Assembly: GCA_001466705.2 (NCBI GenBank)
Contig: LATX02000196.1
Coordinates: 62,001 to 126,000 of the forward strand
Length of the DNA stretch: 64,000 nucleotides
Source: Moniliophthora roreri
Taxonomy: Eukaryota; Basidiomycota; Agaricomycetes; Agaricales; Marasmiaceae
Reading direction: 5' to 3'
Position numbers and translations under genes: made by a program. The notes beneath the pieces were generated by a model. That model was not told the origin of the DNA, ran no database searches, and saw nothing but the letters and a program-made list of their open reading frames with translations. Within the stretch, counting starts at the first letter, position 1. Every line of letters starts with the position of its first letter. Positions 1-12,011 of the stretch are shown here, in pieces.

Positions 1-468
1 TTCCTTCCCTCCTCCCCCGTAGCTATGTTACCACTATATCTCGGTCAGCGTCACATCGCGGACTAATATACCACCTTACTATTCTTCTACCGGATCTTCA
101 TTAGTACTACTACTAGAAACGGACACAAATCGCTTTCGACTTGCTTTTTTTTTCCCCCGAACTGTTTAGTATATTCTTTCCCAAAATGTTTTTCATAGGA
201 TCTCTCTCTCTCTCCCCCACCCATGTACCATTACACTATGTACTTTCGTAAGCCCCTTCACAAAATAGTATGTCATTCCCAAATGTTCAAATAAGTCTTG
301 AACTCAAAGTCGCCTCTGCTTGTCTAGCTTCCTCGCTTCCCGCTCCATAGATTCTCGAGCTAACTAGATAATAACCCAAGGGGTTAGTTAGTCCTTCTCA
401 AAAAAAAAAAAAGAAGAAGAAGAAAGTTGTAACGAAAATGACACACAAGTTCAAAAAAAAAAAAAAAA
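1..468. other. Low-complexity, pyrimidine-rich gene-free stretch
   Basis: No coding signal is visible. The stretch holds T- and C-rich runs, a short TC dinucleotide tract near 201-213, an A/AAG-rich tract near 400-425 and a run of about 16 A at 453-468. It lies directly 3' of the minus-strand gene that ends at 469 and is probably its 3' flank. Confidence 0.5.
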
Positions 469-1008
469 CTACTTACGACTCTTGAGAATAGAAATAATTT
501 GAATTCTAGCCGTGAAATCCTTGGACATCAACGACAAGTCGGAATTATGATTAATGCCTCGCGTGATTCCTTTAGCTATCATCTCCTTTCTAGAACCATC
601 GGGTAGGGTGGAGTAGGCGTTCACGAGGTTATCGATCCACGTTCGCATAGCGATTGCACCGGCCATACCCTCCCATTTACCCAACTCGAGTACCATATTG
701 GTAACGCCACCAACTATGACTGAAATTTCCCCTTGTTCTGCTGCTTTTACACCACCACCACCACCAACACCAATGAGTTCGAAGCCGAGTTTGGTGTCAG
801 GAAAATGCTTCTGAATGATGGAAAGTATGTGTTGGTATGATGTGCCATCGCCTGCTTGGCCGGCTACGGTCCCTCCTGCGATCCAAGCCTTGGTTTTGTC
901 GACAGCGCTGTACATGTCGCCGCGTAAAGTGGGTGACATGGTCTTCTTCTCGGTGTTGCCGCCTGTAGCTGCTGCTGCTGCAAGCTGACCTGATAGATTG
1001 CGAAACAT
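469..1008 (-). CDS. Hypothetical protein, 179 aa
   Basis: A single open frame runs from an ATG at 1008 to TAG at 469. I recognise no family. The protein starts with an Ala/Thr-rich segment, has a Gly-rich stretch near residues 78-87 encoded by a GGT trinucleotide run, and is mostly soluble and helical in look, with no signal peptide or membrane span. The final codons overlap a perfect GTAAGT donor just before the stop, so the true C-terminus may lie in a further exon outside the window or in the first 460 bases. The start is supported by the absence of an earlier in-frame ATG. The ceramidase lies next upstream on the same strand. Confidence 0.5.
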   Translation of the reverse strand: MFRNLSGQLAAAAATGGNTEKKTMSPTLRGDMYSAVDKTKAWIAGGTVAGQAGDGTSYQHILSIIQKHFPDTKLGFELIGVGGGGGVKAAEQGEISVIVGGVTNMVLELGKWEGMAGAIAMRTWIDNLVNAYSTLPDGSRKEMIAKGITRGINHNSDLSLMSKDFTARIQIISILKSRK

Positions 1009-1291
1009 ATTTGTGGATGCGAATGCTAATGCGGGGAATGTGTGCGGGGGAGGGTGAAAGAGGGCTTGAGGGCGGTCGGTCGGAGGCTGTATAGCGTCTT
1101 ACGATGAACTCGTGGGTACCTCAAGGAACTACTACTAAAACGGGTCAAGCACGCGCTGATCCAAAAAGTGCGAACGTGTTATTCATGAGTCAGTTACAAG
1201 CTAGAACAAGTAGTCCAATACGTGAAAGAAACAAGGTAATGCGAACGTGTTCCGATTTCCAACAGCAATCGAACAAACAGAAAGCACCGGT

Positions 1292-4200
1292 TCAGGAGGA
1301 CAACGTAAATACAGAGGAAGTGCCGGTGAAGGGGGTGATAGACCCAATAAGTGGCTTTGAGTCTCCAAAGTAGTGTATGCGGTATGATCCTGCTGTACAA
1401 AAAATCAGCCAAGTGCTGTTGGAGTGGGATCCGATTCTTGCTTACCTGGGGTTCCGGACTCGATGGTCCTAAGGGGTGAAAGTAGGTCAGTCATCTTGAC
1501 GTGTAAGGGAAAGCATGCGCCTCACCAGGAGATGTTCACAGTACTTGTACCAAGAATCTGGGAGTTAAAAAAAAAAAAAAAAAAAAAAGGTTAGGTTGAA
1601 GGTCGAAAGCCAGAGGTATCAGATGGACATACGGTACTAGTCCTACTCCATCGGTAAATCGTCGAAGGATGAGAATCAGATCTGACCGCCTTCCATTGCC
1701 CTGAAACCTGTTGCTCAACGCTCAGGAAAGTTCCCTCCAAGCGAAGGTTACTCTGTAAGTGGCAGTCAGTGACCAAAAATTTAACAATAACAAGATTACT
1801 CACCCTAGGATTGGCTCCAACAAACTGTACATTGACAGTCTCGCCGACACGATAGGGACTAGAGGTTCTGACATCAGTCAGGACATCCCCAAACTTCTTT
1901 CCTATAGGAGGATTATCCAGTATGACTGGTGTCTGTCGAAAGCATTTGAGCTTAGTTAGACTCTTTATTGCAGCCGAAGAAGTTCAGACTTACTTGTAAA
2001 GAAATAGCCTTTGAAGTTTGCTCAGCAGGGGCCGCATCTGAGGTAGGATTTCCAGAGGCTCGGTTGTTCGCAATGAAAGGAAGTAGGCTGGAATATTTAT
2101 CAATATATGCTTCGAGAGTGTCTGAGAAAATATTATGAGTCCAAAGAAGAAAAAAAGGCAGAACAGCAAGAAGGGCACTGACATTGACCAAAGATTGTCG
2201 AAGCGCCTTCATATCTCTGTACGCCATATTCTTCTCGGGTGGTCACATAGTGGCCATAGGTATTGGCTGGACCAGCGACAACAACGTAAGCGTTTGAGCC
2301 GATGATGCCCGAGGAAATGAGCTTCGCCCGAATAGACTCCCTAAAACGTAAACCGAGACAAAAAGTCAACGAGAGAAAAAACATGTGGTCTCAGTTTCTT
2401 CCGATTTCATCAAACAGAAGTGTAACGGACCGTATTCTTCTCCCAGCCATCGTGGTTAATTCGCCTGATAATGAGTAAAAAAATCTATCAACACTGTTCA
2501 CGAGGTCAAAGTTTTGATATAGGGCTTACCTGGCATGATGAGCATGACTATATTTTGAGGAAAAAGCGTCTTTTAATTAAGATCGGATCATCGACGGGAC
2601 TTTTATACCTACCAAAGTTCCCGGCGCGGAGGATCTGAATGTCGACAGTGCTCGGGGACCACTCGTAGGGAGTGTGCGCATAACCCTAATCGTGATAAGA
2701 ATAAGAAGTTGTTAACCGATGTTATCGGCATATATTGAATACACGCACGTACACTATTCAGCAGAATGGGCTTGGGATCTTGACAGGCTTTCTGCTCTGC
2801 AGATGGGAACGGTGTCACGACGCCTGCGAGGAACAGGAAGAAATGTCAGAGAACTGTTCTGATTCGAAGAAACGTCCTTTGAAGACATCCCGAAAGTGTG
2901 AGGCTAACCTTTGACAATCTCCCAGAACGGATTTCTGCATGTTTCCGTTAGTCAAAGCGGCTTCAAATTTGTTAGCGAAATGAAACATACTGCGGTTGCG
3001 AGCTGTTATCACCCTGAACAAAGTCAAACGCTCCGGGACCATCTCTGAAAACAAGAAACAATCAAAAGTTGGTCGAGGCGTCGCTTGACCAAGGGTCATT
3101 GAATACTCTTACGTGGTGCCGCCCGCAAACGAGAAACCTAAAGAACATAGAGTTTGAAAACAAGTCCAGGGTATTGGGAGACTTCTTGACACTTACCAAG
3201 AGCAGCAGGGCAGGTTCTAGCGGTTGTGCCATTCGGCAGCGTAAACGTGTGATTCGCCCTAACCGAAAAAGTAGAAATTGTTCAGGGAAGAAGTTATCAA
3301 TAAGCCACCTAAACATAACTAACATATTCATATACACGTGTACGCTCCTCACTGCACCAGATACGGGAGATAAGTTGCCATTCATGATGGTCTGTGCGCC
3401 TTGGAACTGAGCCTGGCCGATAAGTCGGTTAGACTCAAAATCTGAAATACGGAAGCCGGGACCGCTTTGACACAAAGACGTCACTAAGTTTAAGCCCCGA
3501 AATACAATAATCGCAAGAACAACTCACCGACCGTGGCAGTCCTGAGCAGTACCTCCGCATGTGGACTGGTTGAAAGTGCAAGGCATGCCATCGTACGGTT
3601 TTCCCGGGCTTTCGCAGAAGGCGCCTAGACTGTGGAAAGGGGTCAGATCTCACAATAGAAAGAATAGCTTCGCGAAAGACGAACGTATTCGGACTAGTAT
3701 CCCCCACATTTGCTGCGTAATTGTTATAGAAGTCCATCAGCGGAAAGAATATCGGATATTATCGTTCAATGCACCTTGAGTGAACCCGGCGACGAAAGAA
3801 CTATTCCCCGGCATTGCTGAAGGCTCAACAGACGCTGGTGAACAAGTTAGTTCCCGGAAGAATTTCACCGAGGATAACATATTCACACCTTCATAGAGAA
3901 ACGCGGCCATACCCTTGTTATCAGTGCTAACCAGGGTATTATTCTAGACCATTAAGACATAATCATATTTTTGTCACCGTTTACATGCCGAGAGTGTGAG
4001 ACAGCGCCCATACCTCGTACAAGCTCGTGCCATGAACAGCAAAGAAGCTAAGGAGACCTCGTGCTTTCCCATTGGCATCATCGAACCTTAACAAGGACAT
4101 GCCCTTGTCCTGATCATATTGATATCGTGCCCTTTCTTCCGCTGGATTGGCAAGATACGCAGATGGTGATCTATTGATATTGGCGTCTAGAATCGTCGTA

Positions 4201-5279
4201 TTCCCAAGACTCAATTTACCGGGGGCCAGGTTGTCATGAGCCCTTCTAACCGCGAGTACAGTACCCTGGACAATAGCGTCAGCCGTTTGCTTGACGTAGC
4301 CAAGAGCTGTGATTTGCGGGAGAAGGTTTTCCAAGTAACCGCCTACACCGGCGTGTTGATGAGTTCCGACGAACGCGATGTTTTCATTGGTATAGACGCC
4401 GGGAAACTGCGAGCTCAATTGTTGGACGATTGAACGGCGAACGCCCGTGTCACCCATGGCAATGTCTGCAGATCAATCAGGTTAGTCTTCGGGTTCCGGC
4501 GAATTGAGTGATTGAAGAGGAAGGCATTAATTCAAGAAAGCGCTCTGATCCCCTGAATTGATAGATGGGGCTCCACCTTCGTGAGGAGAATGCATGGATG
4601 GGAATGTGGTAGACAATAGATCTAGCGCTTATAGTCGGCGGTATTAACGGGTATGTGGAAGGTTGAGAATAAACATGCGGGAAATAAACCCCTTCGTGGT
4701 GTACGAACAACAGCATTGAAAATGGAATTGATTGGTGAACCAGGCTGACTCACCGGCGTTGATGAATACGATACGATTGTTTGAGTTTGCAGCCTCAGCA
4801 ATGATGAAAGCACGACTCCTTTGACGCATGTGCAAGCCCGTGTCAGTCTGAGATAGAGCAGCATAGCCCTAGATACAGGAGATGTATTGGTGTATTGAGC
4901 AATGAATTAATGTCGGTAGTTTTGTACGCAAGTATGCCTCACCATCATGTTCGTTTCCACGACAGGTCTGGACATGAAAATTCAGCACAGATTCAGCGTT
5001 AGTGTAGACACACAGGAGTCTTCCTACCCGGTAATGTCCCCAATCCCTGTCTAATAGTAAGCTCCCATTTTCAGAACAAGAGAAATGAGGTGACGCACCC
5101 AGGCCCAGCAGATATTCCTGCCCTGCAACTCCCATCACAGCTCCATTTTGATGAAACAAGGAGCCCGACGCCAAAAAGGCCGTCAAATACCACACAAAGC
5201 CAGTCATGGAGTCGAATAATCCTCGAACGAACTCCCAAAAGTTGACTGGGAGAGTGTCGTGGTAGGCGAGGAGAGGCAT
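1292..5279 (-). CDS. Neutral (non-lysosomal) ceramidase, multi-exon
   Basis: Neutral ceramidases hydrolyse the amide bond of ceramide to sphingosine and fatty acid. They are secreted or membrane-associated zinc enzymes. I could follow the protein through about 25 small exons. The N-terminus, from ATG 5279, has a hydrophobic segment and then the family opening LLGLGIGDITG (split over two exons), PVVETNMMGYA, SQTDTGLHMRQRSRAF and DIAMGDTG (near 4450). Zinc-site region GTHQHAGVGGYLEN follows near 4350. The nucleophile motif NVGDTSPN is at about 3700, with the Cys-rich GAFCESPGKPYDGMPC after it. The C-terminal Ig-like domain ends YRIHYFGDSK...TPFTGTSS with TGA at 1292-1294. THQH replaces the more usual THTH. 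A run of about 22 A sits in the intron near 1566-1588. The family call is secure; the exact first exon is less so. Confidence 0.9.
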
Positions 5280-7010
5280 CGTCACTGACGCAACCACTAC
5301 CTATATATACCGAGGTTACGGATCCTGATGGTCCTGTCGTCGTCAGTTAGAGATGAGAACCACGGAAGCCTCAATCCACATGCACTGAAAATCACGAGTT
5401 AATTGCTCGTTTTTATATCCCTTTGGCCTCTGTCGTCGTCAAAGTAGTGGTACGAAGCTGAGTCGATGCTAGGGGCCTCAAGGAGGCCGAAAAGATCAAT
5501 GCTTGCAGGAGTCATTGTGGGGCACATCGAAGACTGCAGCAGACAACGTCAGTCTGCCAAAAATGGCAGTGCAGTCAGCTGAAACTGGGTCTGCGTGGTC
5601 GAGAGTTAACGGAATGCGGAATCAATAATAGAATTACATTCTTCTATACAACCCGTGGCTCGGAAGAGTACTATAATAGTATATTGCGTAGTGTATTGCG
5701 TGGTGAAGGAAACGGTACCGTGTACTGAAGAACGGACCCTCGCAGCACTGAAGAGGTACGGGGGTACACAGATTCCAAAGTGCTTTGGGTCTATCGGGTT
5801 ATGGCAACAATGCTCGGTCTCGAAGGCGAGAACAAGAAGAAGTCGTAATTTGCAGATCTGAGAACGGGACACGACGATAGGACGTTGATACATATGGTGT
5901 CCATCATTGTCTTACGGACTCTCCGGGCAAAGAATCTTCCATGATGAGAAACGTTTGACCATGTCCAAAAGTCTGCCGACATGTACGTACTGACGGGAAA
6001 GAAAACACGGGAGTGCATGGACGCGACGTCGGCCAAGTTGAGATCTGGACAGAATCGAATAAGTCCATGTCAGTCAGGGTCATGAAACGAACAAGCAAAT
6101 TGGGAACAAGAAGGATCAGTTGGCTGTTCTTAGTTTTTTTGAAAGTATTCTCCATCGCCGAAGCCTCCAGAGAAGTTGGTGATAAAGCTATCTCATCATA
6201 TGGAGCCGAGGAGAAATTTATCACTCACCCTGACACTTCCACCCATGTCTTTTCGCCCTATCAAATCGACCTATCTCCAGCTTGACACATTGACAAAACC
6301 TATATGCGGAGATTCTGAGTCTTCACGGTCTTGACTAGGGCGTTTTTGTTCGGAGTTGACAGCCTAAAACATCGGTTATGTGGAGCAGGATCTGATCCAA
6401 CCGTGTCAGAACAAAGCCAACAAGTAAAAAAAGACCATAAAATTTATCAGAGGTGCAACAGTTTGGCTATGTGCTCTGCCATTCGTCTAAGCTTTAGAAG
6501 CTACGACTGGGGCGGCAAAGAAATCTTCATGAAGCTGAAGCGGGAAATCAATTCCACGTACCTGTTTTCAGGACCCGTGCCACAGGGCGGACTTGACAAA
6601 CGGCGTCGGAGTGTCTTGAGGGTTTCTAATAAGCTCGAGGTAATGACATTTGCTGCTGGTGAATGTCGGAGGCAATATCATGATCCTATTATCCACATTA
6701 ATCGGGCAGACGAAACAGGAGCATGAGGCGTAAAGCAGAGACGGGAGCAGAGTGACTCATGGTCGGTGCAGAATAAATTTTTTTCCTGTTGACGAGTGTT
6801 TGCTCTACTTCGGTCAACTTTGAATGATAAGATTAGATAACCACTCGTTGGCTTGCAACTTCGCTTCACGGCTGAGACTTGTGTGCAGCCCTGACAGCGT
6901 CTTGAATCATACGTGATGTTCACTGCGAATTTTCATAACCACAATTTTGCTATACACCCAATGAGATATTCCTTGCCTAGTACATGCACGCCTGAAATTT
7001 CCCAGTACCC
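5280..7010. other. Intergenic stretch, no supported gene
   Basis: I see only short, mutually overlapping open frames on both strands, without recognisable motifs or consistent splice sites. The part next to 5280 is the promoter side of the ceramidase. A minus-strand frame near 5904-6230 lacks an ATG at its start and is not called. Confidence 0.4.
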
Positions 7011-7642
7011 TTACGTCCCCGTACTCCCCATCGCCACCACAACCCGAGTGCGACGACGTATTTCATGCCGACGGGCCCGAGCAATCTGGAACTCGATGCG
7101 GGCCTGTTTTTCCCTCTCAACATCTGCCTGGAGCATCATCAGTCAAGAACTCTAGAAAAGGCAACAAACCATCCATACCATGGCCCGGAGGCTAATCTTT
7201 TCCAATATAGCGTAATGACCGATAACCCTCTTTGGTTGAATCCAAACGGAAAATATCATTCGTTGGATATTCCAGTCCATTCCCCGAAGTTCGTATCCTT
7301 CGCATTTGAGATCGGATACATTTTCCTCGAGTCTACCCAGGGAAAGTTTTAGACAAATACTCAGGGATCGAGACGCCGTAAACAAACTCACTCGGATAAG
7401 GAATGCCTATGAACAGATTCAGCAGGAAGCCAGTCGACCTCTGCCTCGCAAAGAAAGTCTTCGAGCGCTTTGATTTCACGGTCGAGGGCATTTATGGTGA
7501 CACAAGGGAAAAATATGCGTATGAGGCAAATAAGAGCCAGTATTGCAACGGTAGAGGCGGAGAAAACGGGTAGTGAAGGAGGGAAAACGTCTGCCACCAC
7601 AGAAAATTCTGCTGCTAATGAAGGTCTATTAAATGAAGGCAT
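7011..7642 (-). CDS. Single-pass membrane protein with basic coiled-coil tail, paralogue A (173 aa)
   Basis: No named family is recognised. Three exons, 7642-7392, 7332-7179 and 7127-7011, join in frame (522 nt). The protein has a short Ser/Pro-rich N-terminus, one hydrophobic span around residues 30-55 (STVAILALICLIRIFFP), then an acidic helical stretch with LDREIKALEDFL, then LPAESVHRHSLSE, a linker ending in LEKISLRAM and a charged tail with ADVEREKQARIE and Arg-rich RARRHEIRRRTR. It is clearly paralogous to the gene at 9713-10313: the same three exons, the same intron phases and aligned motifs. That agreement is the main support for the gene model. It may be an organelle or ER tail-type adaptor, but this is only inference. 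Confidence 0.7.
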
Positions 7643-7735
7643 CAGGATGAGCAAGGAGCAAGGACTTCGATAGATGGTCTTTTCAAGGTCCAGTCGGGAA
7701 GAGACCTCCAAGATATAGTAACCGATGGTGGCTGG

Positions 7736-8041
7736 TCACGTTTTCTGGTACTGACTCGAGGCTGCGTAGTAGGCTGAGGCAAGAACGACTAGGTCAAGTA
7801 CCTTTGTCGATCTTGACACTCCTCGCCAATCTCCGTATCCAAAGCAGAGATTCCGAACCAAGCCACTATTTTCGTAAATTTTACCAGGGTTGAAATGAAT
7901 AAACCAGGTCGGGCGCTGAGCGTCTAGCCTTTCGTGAGTTTTCCGAAGTCGAAGAACGTCCATTGGAAATCCCAAACTCCCAGAACTCCCAGAGCCGAGA
8001 ATAACTAGAACAGCATTACGGGCGAAGTAGAACAAGAGCAT
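7736..8041 (-). CDS. Hypothetical ORF, 101 aa
   Basis: An uninterrupted frame from ATG 8041 to a stop at 7736, lying 93 bases upstream of membrane paralogue A on the same strand. The first 22 residues are hydrophobic (MLLFYFARNAVLVILGSG) and could be a signal peptide or anchor. The remainder has no motif I recognise. Nothing comparable is evident upstream of paralogue B, so it could be chance coding. Confidence 0.22.
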   Translation of the reverse strand: MLLFYFARNAVLVILGSGSSGSLGFPMDVLRLRKTHERLDAQRPTWFIHFNPGKIYENSGLVRNLCFGYGDWRGVSRSTKVLDLVVLASAYYAASSQYQKT

Positions 8042-9712
8042 CCCAATGGCTGATCAAGTCTTGATAGGGAACGTGCTGTGAATGCCATAATGAGTCATGA
8101 CAGAACTTTGAACAAGAAGAACCCAAAATGAAATCAGAAGAATGATCAAAAGCGCCTAGGAGCATGAAATTCCGAAAAGTGCTATATCATATGCGCGTGA
8201 TTCGAGCTCTGCTGTTGTCAATCAACAACATCTGTCAATTGGTGTCCAGATTACGACCATGGGCTGCGGGCTGATTGTTGTATTATAGGCGGAGAAGGAT
8301 ATAAAGACCCATAAGGAAAGTGGACGGTGGATGTTTTGTGGTCCGACGTCGGGGTCCGGGGAACAGATCTTCCTTCCTACTTTTTCGTCCTTCCCGAGAG
8401 GGTGCCTATTCCAATCAGAAACAAAGTGAGCTCTCTTCTCCAGAACATACGACGAGATCAATACCAGGAATAGGTCTGCATACTTGACATGCTCCAGACA
8501 AAGCCGTGAACAATGAAGGTAAGACGGGGGAGAGAGGAAATCTTCCCAGGCAGGGTGCAGGACGCGGAGAACCTTCAGCTTCGATAATGAACTTTATATC
8601 GACCTCTAGTGTCGTTTGAAGGCCGAAATGGACTACCGGTCATCAAAATCATCATTAGTGAAAGCCCCAACCATTCCTCATGTCAGAATTGACTCGTGCA
8701 AGTCGCATGTCTCACGACCGGCGGCACTCTAGTGAGTCTTCATGCATCTTCACAGAGTTCATGAAAGAGACTCGCTAATTGCAATGAAGATGCGCTGAAA
8801 TGTGGATGCGAACAGTATGTTTGCTCACTCGCGAGCAAGTCGCGACAGTAGTGGTGGTCATGCACAAAGCGCGGCAGCGTCGGGAAATTGTGTCGGCGAT
8901 CGCCGAATGGACAACGGACGATGGTCACTCAAGCTTTCAAATTTTCCGACTCAACGTTCAAGCGCAGATCTATGGGCAGGGACCTCGACACATGGAAAAA
9001 TTGTTTGACCGAGGAGGTGCGTACCCTGTTTCGTGGCCAATCAACCTTTGCTGATCTCATTTTCAGGAGAAGCGACCTCCGGGCTAGCGAGTCTAACTAC
9101 CAAATTCAGGATTCCCTTTGTACTAAGCAAAGAGGGGATTTTGTAGATAATAACACTCCGATGTATCCCTTAGGTGCTTCAAATCTCTACCCCAGAATCA
9201 GCCAACGTCATAATCATCCATGAGCCGCAACACAGTACAGCAGACCCGGGGTGACTGATGGTCCGCTTACGCTTATGCGTCTCCGCTCGATCTATGGGTG
9301 CTGCACAGGGTTCACTTCCAGCAAGTGATACGGAATCTGAATTCCTTTGTAGGCTAGATTAGGGACTCGAAAGGAACTGGTGAAAGCTGGCAAAGTCCTG
9401 ATGGAGTTACATTGTTTGTTACTCGGATTTAGGATATATGGGGCCAAGGACTTGGGTTCATTTTCAGCAATCTCAAGTTTGGGGTTGTATTGCTAATCCA
9501 TTATGCGTATACCAGGATTGCCAACTCCCGCCGCGCGTTAACCGATATGCTGTTTGGATACAAGAAGACGGGATGCTGGCACTAGATACTCGCATCTACG
9601 CAGGTTCCACTTCAAGACCTCGAGTAACTCGTGTATCGATTCGAGGAAGCCTGTATAACACGTCGTTCATTGCAATTCACTATACGTAAAGCCTACATCC
9701 CGTTCGTCACCA
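8042..9712. other. Gene-free stretch between the two membrane paralogues
   Basis: About 1.7 kb with no frame I can support. Short open frames near 8800-9220 overlap in several phases and show no motif. If A and B arose by tandem duplication, this spacer has diverged beyond visible similarity. Confidence 0.35.
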
Positions 9713-10313
9713 TCATGACGGGTCTCCAAAAAGTATAGCGTGTCGGCGCCGTCGTGCGAAATTGTCGAGTGCCTGTTTCTCCCGTTCGACGTCAGCCTGG
9801 TGCGTTGTCAGTCACAAGGTTTGAAAGGCACACTGTGTTATCTAAAGGCACTTACCATCGCCCGAAGGCGGATCTTCTCGAGCACGGCAAAGTGCTTTAT
9901 GACGCTTCGAGGTTGGTTCCAGATGTAAAATTTTAAACAGCAAACGCTCCAATTCATCTCTTGGATTTCGTATCCCATGCGTTTCAGACAGGAAACGTCG
10001 TGCTCTAGGCTGAAGCGGCTGATGGTTAGTTGAGCACGAACCGAAACCCAAATTATCAAACGACACACTCGGATAGCGAACGCCTGTGCACGGATTCAGG
10101 AGGGAGCAAGCGTGCCTCCGCTTCGTTCAGAAATTCGTTAAAGGCTTTCAGTTCGCGATCGAGGGTCGTGATGGCGATGCATGGGAACCATAACCGAAGA
10201 GCAATTGCGAATGTACTGATGATTACCACAGAGAGTAGAGCGAATGGTGATGTTGTGACGTTTTCTGGAGATACTGAGACTTCTGCTGAAATGGGAGGTG
10301 ATAGTGGTGGCAT
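9713..10313 (-). CDS. Single-pass membrane protein with basic coiled-coil tail, paralogue B (163 aa)
   Basis: Three exons, 10313-10069, 10018-9856 and 9796-9713, join in frame (492 nt, stop TGA at 9713-9715). The order of parts matches paralogue A at 7011-7642: Pro-rich start MPPLSPP, hydrophobic span ALLSVVIISTFAIALRLWFP, LDRELKAFNEFLNEAEARLLPPESVHRRSLSE, the middle stretch with CLKRMGYEIQEMNW and LEKIRLRAM, then ADVEREKQALDNFARRRRHA. Donors GTGTGT and GTAAGT and acceptors CAG fall at equivalent places. The conserved core PPESVH(R)RSLSE and the LRAM|ADVEREKQ exon junction are the strongest conserved elements. The tail is shorter than in A. The function is unknown. Confidence 0.7.
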
Positions 10314-12011
10314 AGTAGGTTGAGGACTCGAATGGGTGCCATTGCACTTTATTTGCTGCTCGTGAAGGCCTCGACAAGGCTAGATGGTGAAAAGCTATGT
10401 GGTGGCTAGGTAAGTCATTGACTGGATGACGAAGGATGCTGTTAGTCTGGTATTGGCCCTGCTCTGATGGATGTGCAGGTAAGAAGTAGTAACAACCAAT
10501 AGAGCCCAGACTTTCAAATTGGAGTGGTTCTAGTGGCTAGACCTGGTGACAAATCCCCGGTTGCGATGTTTTTGGGATGTTTTTGGAACAAACTCTTCGT
10601 CCAATGAGGGATTAGTCCAGAGAAGACTAGGCCTCTACACTGCATCAAATTAAGAAACTCGGCGATGTGGAAATGTATTTCGATGTCCGAGGGCTCCACA
10701 GCGTCCCATGATATATGCAAGCAGAGACTAGACTTCCACTGTTTGAGATCTCCATGTAGAAATAGGAGGTTGTACCATGATGTTCTGAGCAAAACGTGCG
10801 GCAGATGGAATCTTGGAAAAACCTTCATCATGGAGTCGGCAGTGTTGAGGAACCATTGATACCAACGTCAAGACCTAGGAAAGGCTGATACCCGGTAACT
10901 TAGTGAGAATCTTTTCTCGACACGCAAAAAAGGAGCATGGCTTATCGCTCATAATTTATTTCTTTCGGGAACCATGCAAATTTAACAGCTTCGGGGTCAG
11001 AGGGCCGAACGCAGGCTTTTCGCCCATCACAGACCCATTGTACTCCACCTGTTGAACGCTTGCGACTTGTGTCACAGTAAGAGAAGAATTTGCATGGCAG
11101 ATGTTGCGAGATCCAGGGTGTGCGAAAGCAAGAGACAGGTAAGGCTTCGTTCGGATACTCTGACGCGGCCGTTTCTGTAAAATATTTCCTAAATTAGAAG
11201 TACATAGCGTTTCTATGAGTAATCGTGAACCTCCGTTGCTCGTTTTCTGTCCATGGGCACCCAGAAAACCGTAAAGCTTAAAACTGTACTCACATCCCCA
11301 GTTCATTTCTAATGCGGTCAGGGTACATGAATGAGTTCTTGTACCCACATTTCACTAGTAAGAGCCGAGTTGTGCCTCCAGTAAAATGGTGAAGCGTAGA
11401 GTGCCATTACGACAACAGTAATGTGAACAAAATAGGCTACGACAGCTGCTATGGGTCGGCGGAAGGCTATCAGCCTTGATATGGCCTCCTCTGAGGGCAT
11501 CGTGGATGTCGGATACAGGTGCTAGGACTCTCAGAGAAACGCAAGAAACGCTACTTCTAATTTAGGAAATATTTTACAGAAACGCTGAGAAACGGCCGCG
11601 TCAGAGTATCCGAACTAAAAGTGCCGGTTTTGCCGGCTTTTTCCTTCAACCACAACCGCTACGACACGGGACCCAACGAATTTAAAATTTGCCTTCGGTG
11701 TTGCCGATCCTTCAAGCAAATCTAAAAATCCAGATTGGTCAAGGGTGTGTGGGAGTGTGGTGATGGTTGCCAATATTTGCTATAACGCGTATATCCCGGA
11801 AGATTCCCTTGGTTCTGAACAGGGAGCATTGGAAAAGGACATTCTCGTTCAAGGTGTTATGGACCATTATTAAAAGGACATTTGCAATCGACGATTCCTG
11901 GTATGTTTTCAGTCCTAATCCCAAATTGATACCTGTCCCTTACTTTCTTCCCTGTACTTACTAGGATTTTTTTACCTTTTGCGGCGCATTGACTCGTAGC
12001 TCGTATGCAGC
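10314..12011. other. Intergenic stretch with a large inverted repeat
   Basis: No gene is supported. Open minus-strand frames at 10956-11348 and 11318-11500 have protein-like parts (a hydrophobic YFVHITVVVMALYASPFYW and a later NICHANSSLTVTQV), but I could not join them in one frame with plausible introns. They may be a decayed gene. The inverted repeat is listed separately. Confidence 0.35.
11149..11615. repeat. Inverted repeat, arms 11149-11202 and 11552-11615
   Basis: The left arm begins GTTCGGATACTCTGACGCGG and continues to 11202. The right arm is its reverse complement, identical apart from one 10-base insertion (64 versus 54 bases). The arms enclose about 350 bases. The enclosed DNA has no transposase. 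It could be a fold-back/MITE-like element or an inverted local duplication of an intron-exon junction. Confidence 0.75.

Noticed and set aside
1104..1373. Plus-strand frame of 89 codons
   Set aside because: It is antisense to the 3' exon of the ceramidase, whose frame and splice sites explain the sequence.
10956..11500. Possible minus-strand spliced gene with a hydrophobic segment
   Set aside because: Every plausible donor-acceptor pair between the two frames gives a stop codon or a wrong frame.
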